NCBI GenBank assembly: GCA_001767575.1
Contig: MELI01000096.1
Location: forward strand, 8,887 to 17,366
Origin: Candidatus Aquicultor primus
GTDB lineage: Bacteria > Actinomycetota > Aquicultoria > Aquicultorales > Aquicultoraceae
DNA length: 8,480 nt
Direction: 5' to 3'
Shown: one piece after another, positions 6,423 to 8,480 of the stretch
How positions within the stretch are numbered: the stretch's first letter is position 1
Layout of the letters: each line of letters starts with the position of its first letter
Notes under the pieces: model-generated
What the model saw: only the letters and a program-made list of their open reading frames with translations
Told to the model about the DNA's origin: nothing
Databases searched by the model: none
Program-made: the position numbers and the translations under genes

Positions 6423-7202
6423 ATGGGTAATAAAAAAGGCGGTTTGACCGATAGCCATGCGCATTTAGATTTTTTTGGCTCGGACTCTAAGATAGAAAAA
6501 GTGTTGGCACGCGCGGTCGAGAACGATGTCACCCGGATAATCACGATTGCGGATAGTCTTGAGAACAGCTATAGGGCTGTCGAGCTGGCCCAGAAGTATA
6601 GTGAGGTATACGCCGCAGTCGGCGTTCATCCCCACAACGCGAGCGACGTCAATCCAGAGACGCTCAAAGAGTTGGAGCATCTGGCAAAAGAGCCGAAGGT
6701 CGTGGCAATAGGGGAGATAGGACTCGACTACCATAAGAATCATTCACCCCATCTCGTGCAGCAGAAAGTCTTTGAACAACAGCTCGAGCTAGCCAAGAAA
6801 TTGAAAATGCCGGTCATAGTCCACGATCGCGATGCGGACGTGGATGTTATGGGGGCGCTTATCAAACATGGTACCAAGAAGGGTGTGTTCCACTGCTTCA
6901 GTGGAGACCTGGCGTTTGCCGAAAAAGTTCTCGCCATGAATTTCTATATATCTATCGCCGGGACGGTCACATTCAAGAACGCAGGCGTGCTGGCCGGTAT
7001 AGCCAAGTTTGTTCCCTTAACCAAGCTTCTTGTCGAAACCGATTCACCTTACCTTACACCTCACCCATACCGGGGCCGCAAAAACGAGCCTGCGCATGTG
7101 CGGCTGGTCGCGGAGAAGATCGCTGAGCTCAAAGAGATCGACGTCTCGGCAGTCGAGGCATCGACGCAGGAAAACATACGGCTTCTCTTCGGCATCGCCT
7201 AA
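6423..7202 (+). CDS. tatD: TatD family metal-dependent deoxyribonuclease
   Basis: This 259-residue TIM-barrel metal-dependent hydrolase belongs to the TatD/YcfH group, whose characterised members remove nucleotides from DNA in the 3'-5' direction and act in repair or DNA turnover. The expected metal ligands are all present: H12 and H14 (DSHAHLDFF), E98 (AIGEIGLDYHK), H134 (PVIVHDRDAD), H157 (FHCFSGD) and D207 (VETDSPYLTPHPYRG). Length is standard. The ATG at 6423 follows GGGAGG (6414-6419), a little close at 3 nt. It lies 76 bp after metG with no convincing promoter or terminator between, so read-through from metG is likely. The metG-tatD pairing is conserved widely in Gram-positive bacteria. 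The exact substrate is assigned by family only. Confidence 0.97.
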   Translation: MGNKKGGLTDSHAHLDFFGSDSKIEKVLARAVENDVTRIITIADSLENSYRAVELAQKYSEVYAAVGVHPHNASDVNPETLKELEHLAKEPKVVAIGEIGLDYHKNHSPHLVQQKVFEQQLELAKKLKMPVIVHDRDADVDVMGALIKHGTKKGVFHCFSGDLAFAEKVLAMNFYISIAGTVTFKNAGVLAGIAKFVPLTKLLVETDSPYLTPHPYRGRKNEPAHVRLVAEKIAELKEIDVSAVEASTQENIRLLFGIA

Positions 7203-7431
7203 ATAGCCTATCTACACCGCAAGGGTTTGCATCATCTAATATTTGGGTATTCAGCGTTGGGCGACTCAAATAATCGCCACGTTTAAGTACCGGGTTTTGA
7301 CTCTTTTCGCTCTTGATCTAGTCGATGTATCTTCTGGTCTTTGGAGTCACAAGTGGCGCAACGGCGTTTTGTTTGTGTTCTTGAGCTGCCGTGTTTCGGT
7401 CTATGTCGTACCGTGCTCGTCATTAAAGGTT

Positions 7432-7460
7432 TTCAAAATCGGGACCGATTGTGTTATAAT
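7432..7460 (+). promoter_or_regulatory. Sigma-A promoter with extended -10 for the YabE-like gene
   Basis: TATAAT (7455-7460) is a perfect -10, preceded by TG at 7452-7453 in the extended position. TTCAAA (7432-7437, 4/6) lies 17 bp upstream. Transcription would start near 7467, leaving a leader of about 56 nt. That is too short for a large riboswitch. Confidence 0.65.
7437..7450. repeat. 14-bp inverted repeat in the spacer of the YabE-like gene promoter
   Basis: AATCGG (7437-7442) and CCGATT (7445-7450) are perfect 6-bp arms around a 2-bp centre. The dyad overlaps the last base of the -35 and ends 4 bp before the -10, an operator-like position. Confidence 0.5.
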
Positions 7461-7522
7461 GACAGGCACTCGTTGCGATTGTGCCTTGACAACTTAATAA
7501 GCAAGCTGAAGGGACTGATTTG

Positions 7523-8480
7523 ATGAAGGCACGTTTTCCTCAGCTAGCCGGCGGTTTTGGTGCGAGAAAGTATGAAGTGATTCTTCTCGCGCTGATCATG
7601 GTCCTTGTCTTGATGGACATGGTTTACAGTGAAGCTACGGTAAACCTGGTCATCGATGGAAAGACAAAGACGATAATGACGCGAGGCCGAACCGTGGCTG
7701 CTGTACTGAACGAAAACGGCGTAACGATCAAGGCATCAGACGAAGTAACGCCCGAACCCTCCGACCGAGTCAGAGAGGGTATGACAGTAAAAGTACAACA
7801 AGCTGTACCATTGAAAATAAGAATCAACGAAGATGAATTTGCAGTGATGTCGACTGAAGGCACCGTTGGAGGAGCCTTAGAAGACATCGGGTTACGTCTA
7901 AAGTCCGCCGATAAAGTAGAGCCGAGTGTTGACACGAGGCTCGGGGCAGGCTTAGTGATTAATGTAGCGCTGGTGACTAGCAAGTTTGAAGTCACCAAGA
8001 CCCCTATTCCTTATGAGACCGTAAGCAACGCGGACGCGGGTCTCGATTATGGGAAGAAGAAGGTCGTAGCAGCGGGTAAGCAAGGCTTACTCGTAAAGAT
8101 CGTGGAAGTTGTGTACGAAGGCGACCAGCCTGTCACGCGGAGTGTAAAATCTCAAAGCGTTGTCACGCCGCCATCTAGCGAGGTGGTAGCGGTAGGCACA
8201 AAACGCAAGGTCGCCCGATTGATGGGGTCTAGTGTATCGCGAGGAGCCATGCGTGCTCCCGCCGGAAAGACGGTTGTTATGAAAGCCAGCGCCTATGCGC
8301 CGAACTACGGCCCGGGCGTCGGCAGTAGAACCGCTAACGGCATGAAAGCACAGAGAGGTGTTGTCGCGGTAGACCCAAGAGTAATTCCTCTGGGCACGAA
8401 GGTGTACATTGAAGGTTATGGCGAAGCGATCGCAGCGGATACCGGTGGAGCGATTAAAGGAAATCGTATCGACCTGTGCT
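7523..8480 (+). CDS. yabE: YabE-like cell-wall protein: membrane anchor, two DUF348, G5 and 3D domains; 3' end outside window
   Basis: The frame is open from ATG 7523 to the window edge (319 residues seen, no stop reached). A short basic N-terminus and one hydrophobic segment (about 18-35) act as signal peptide or anchor, so the rest is extracellular. Two DUF348 repeats follow at about 38-93 and 95-150. A G5 domain at about 153-226 is of a type thought to bind wall sugars. A 3D domain starts near 251. Its three conserved aspartates are visible in [10 protein letters not shown] (D284), [10 protein letters not shown] (D306) and RIDLC (D317). The 3D fold resembles the double-psi barrel of MltA lytic transglycosylases, so peptidoglycan cleavage or remodelling is likely. 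The actinobacterial relative RpfB shares DUF348-G5 but ends in a resuscitation-factor domain, whereas this protein follows the Firmicute YabE plan. It follows tatD as in B. subtilis. Only a few residues should be missing if the 3D domain is terminal. Confidence 0.92.
   Translation, partial: MKARFPQLAGGFGARKYEVILLALIMVLVLMDMVYSEATVNLVIDGKTKTIMTRGRTVAAVLNENGVTIKASDEVTPEPSDRVREGMTVKVQQAVPLKIRINEDEFAVMSTEGTVGGALEDIGLRLKSADKVEPSVDTRLGAGLVINVALVTSKFEVTKTPIPYETVSNADAGLDYGKKKVVAAGKQGLLVKIVEVVYEGDQPVTRSVKSQSVVTPPSSEVVAVGTKRKVARLMGSSVSRGAMRAPAGKTVVMKASAYAPNYGPGVGSRTANGMKAQRGVVAVDPRVIPLGTKVYIEGYGEAIAADTGGAIKGNRIDLC

Larger units (their letters stand above)
7203..7522 (+). other. 320-bp intergenic region between tatD and the YabE-like gene
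   Basis: This is the longest gap in the window. Its last 91 bases hold a good extended -10 promoter with an inverted repeat in the spacer, then an AAGGGA ribosome site (7509-7514) 8 nt before the next ATG. In the first 230 bases I find no tRNA, no riboswitch core I recognise and no strong terminator. A weak GGCGA/TCGCC hairpin lies at 7260-7278. Open frames across it (for example 7243-7497) lack ribosome sites and look non-coding. Confidence 0.6.

Noticed and set aside
7260..7278. GGCGA/TCGCC hairpin after tatD as a terminator
   Set aside because: Only 5 bp with a 9-nt loop, no adjoining strong T-run (TTT only, several bases later), and 57 bp past the stop codon. Too weak to call.
7486..7491. 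Perfect TTGACA as the -35 of a second promoter for the YabE-like gene
   Set aside because: The position 17 bp downstream is the ribosome site (AAGGGA), not a -10, and no -10-like hexamer is in range.
7243..7497. Open frame of 84 codons between tatD and the YabE-like gene, and a 60-codon overlap at 7341-7523
   Set aside because: No ribosome site, no recognisable protein pattern, and the frame runs through the promoter of the downstream gene. Low complexity of codon use looks like non-coding DNA.
7203..7522. c-di-AMP (ydaO-type) riboswitch before the wall protein gene, as found before some wall hydrolase genes
   Set aside because: The predicted leader is about 56 nt and I do not see the conserved ydaO core elsewhere in the gap. 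A covariance-model search would settle it.
1..8480. A previously undescribed defence, mobile or biosynthetic system
   Set aside because: All eight genes belong to known families, most in a widely conserved housekeeping order, and no repeats, integrase, toxin or island boundary is visible.

Overview
The window holds eight protein-coding genes and no mobile element, CRISPR array or RNA gene that I can support. It looks like chromosomal housekeeping DNA from a Gram-positive-type bacterium. The strongest clue is gene order. rsmI, an abrB-type regulator on the opposite strand, metG, tatD and a YabE-like DUF348-G5-3D wall protein follow one another just as yabC-abrB-metS-yabD-yabE do in Bacillus subtilis. 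The moderate-to-high GC by eye and the Lon-like/DUF362 neighbours would fit an anaerobic Firmicute or a deep-branching Actinobacteriota lineage. I cannot decide between them without a search.

Layout: 1-1156 is the C-terminal part of a Lon-like (LonB/archaeal type) ATP-dependent protease, cut by the left edge. 1295-2383 is a DUF362 protein with two [4Fe-4S] ferredoxin motifs. 2522-3466 is a multi-pass membrane protein of unknown role. 3494-4336 is RsmI, placed 27 bp after it. Convergent with rsmI is a small AbrB-type regulator (4426-4677, minus) with a zinc-ribbon-like tail. metG (4805-6346) is divergent from abrB. tatD (6423-7202) follows, then a 320-bp gap, then a membrane-anchored DUF348-G5-3D protein (7523 onward), cut by the right edge.

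How the genes relate: rsmI (16S rRNA methylation), metG (tRNA charging) and tatD (3'-5' nuclease) form a translation and nucleic-acid maintenance core. The YabE-like protein acts on the cell wall. In B. subtilis rnmV and ksgA come next, so the same would be expected to the right of this window. The abrB-metG gap carries a perfect consensus sigma-A promoter for abrB, a weaker overlapping promoter facing metG, and operator-like repeats. The promoters assigned to the DUF362 gene and to the YabE-like gene each have a 14-bp inverted repeat in the spacer.

I see no previously undescribed system here. The points worth a second look are regulatory (the abrB/metG control region, the spacer dyads, a palindrome before rsmI), a possible CTG start, and an altered zinc-knuckle ligand in MetRS.
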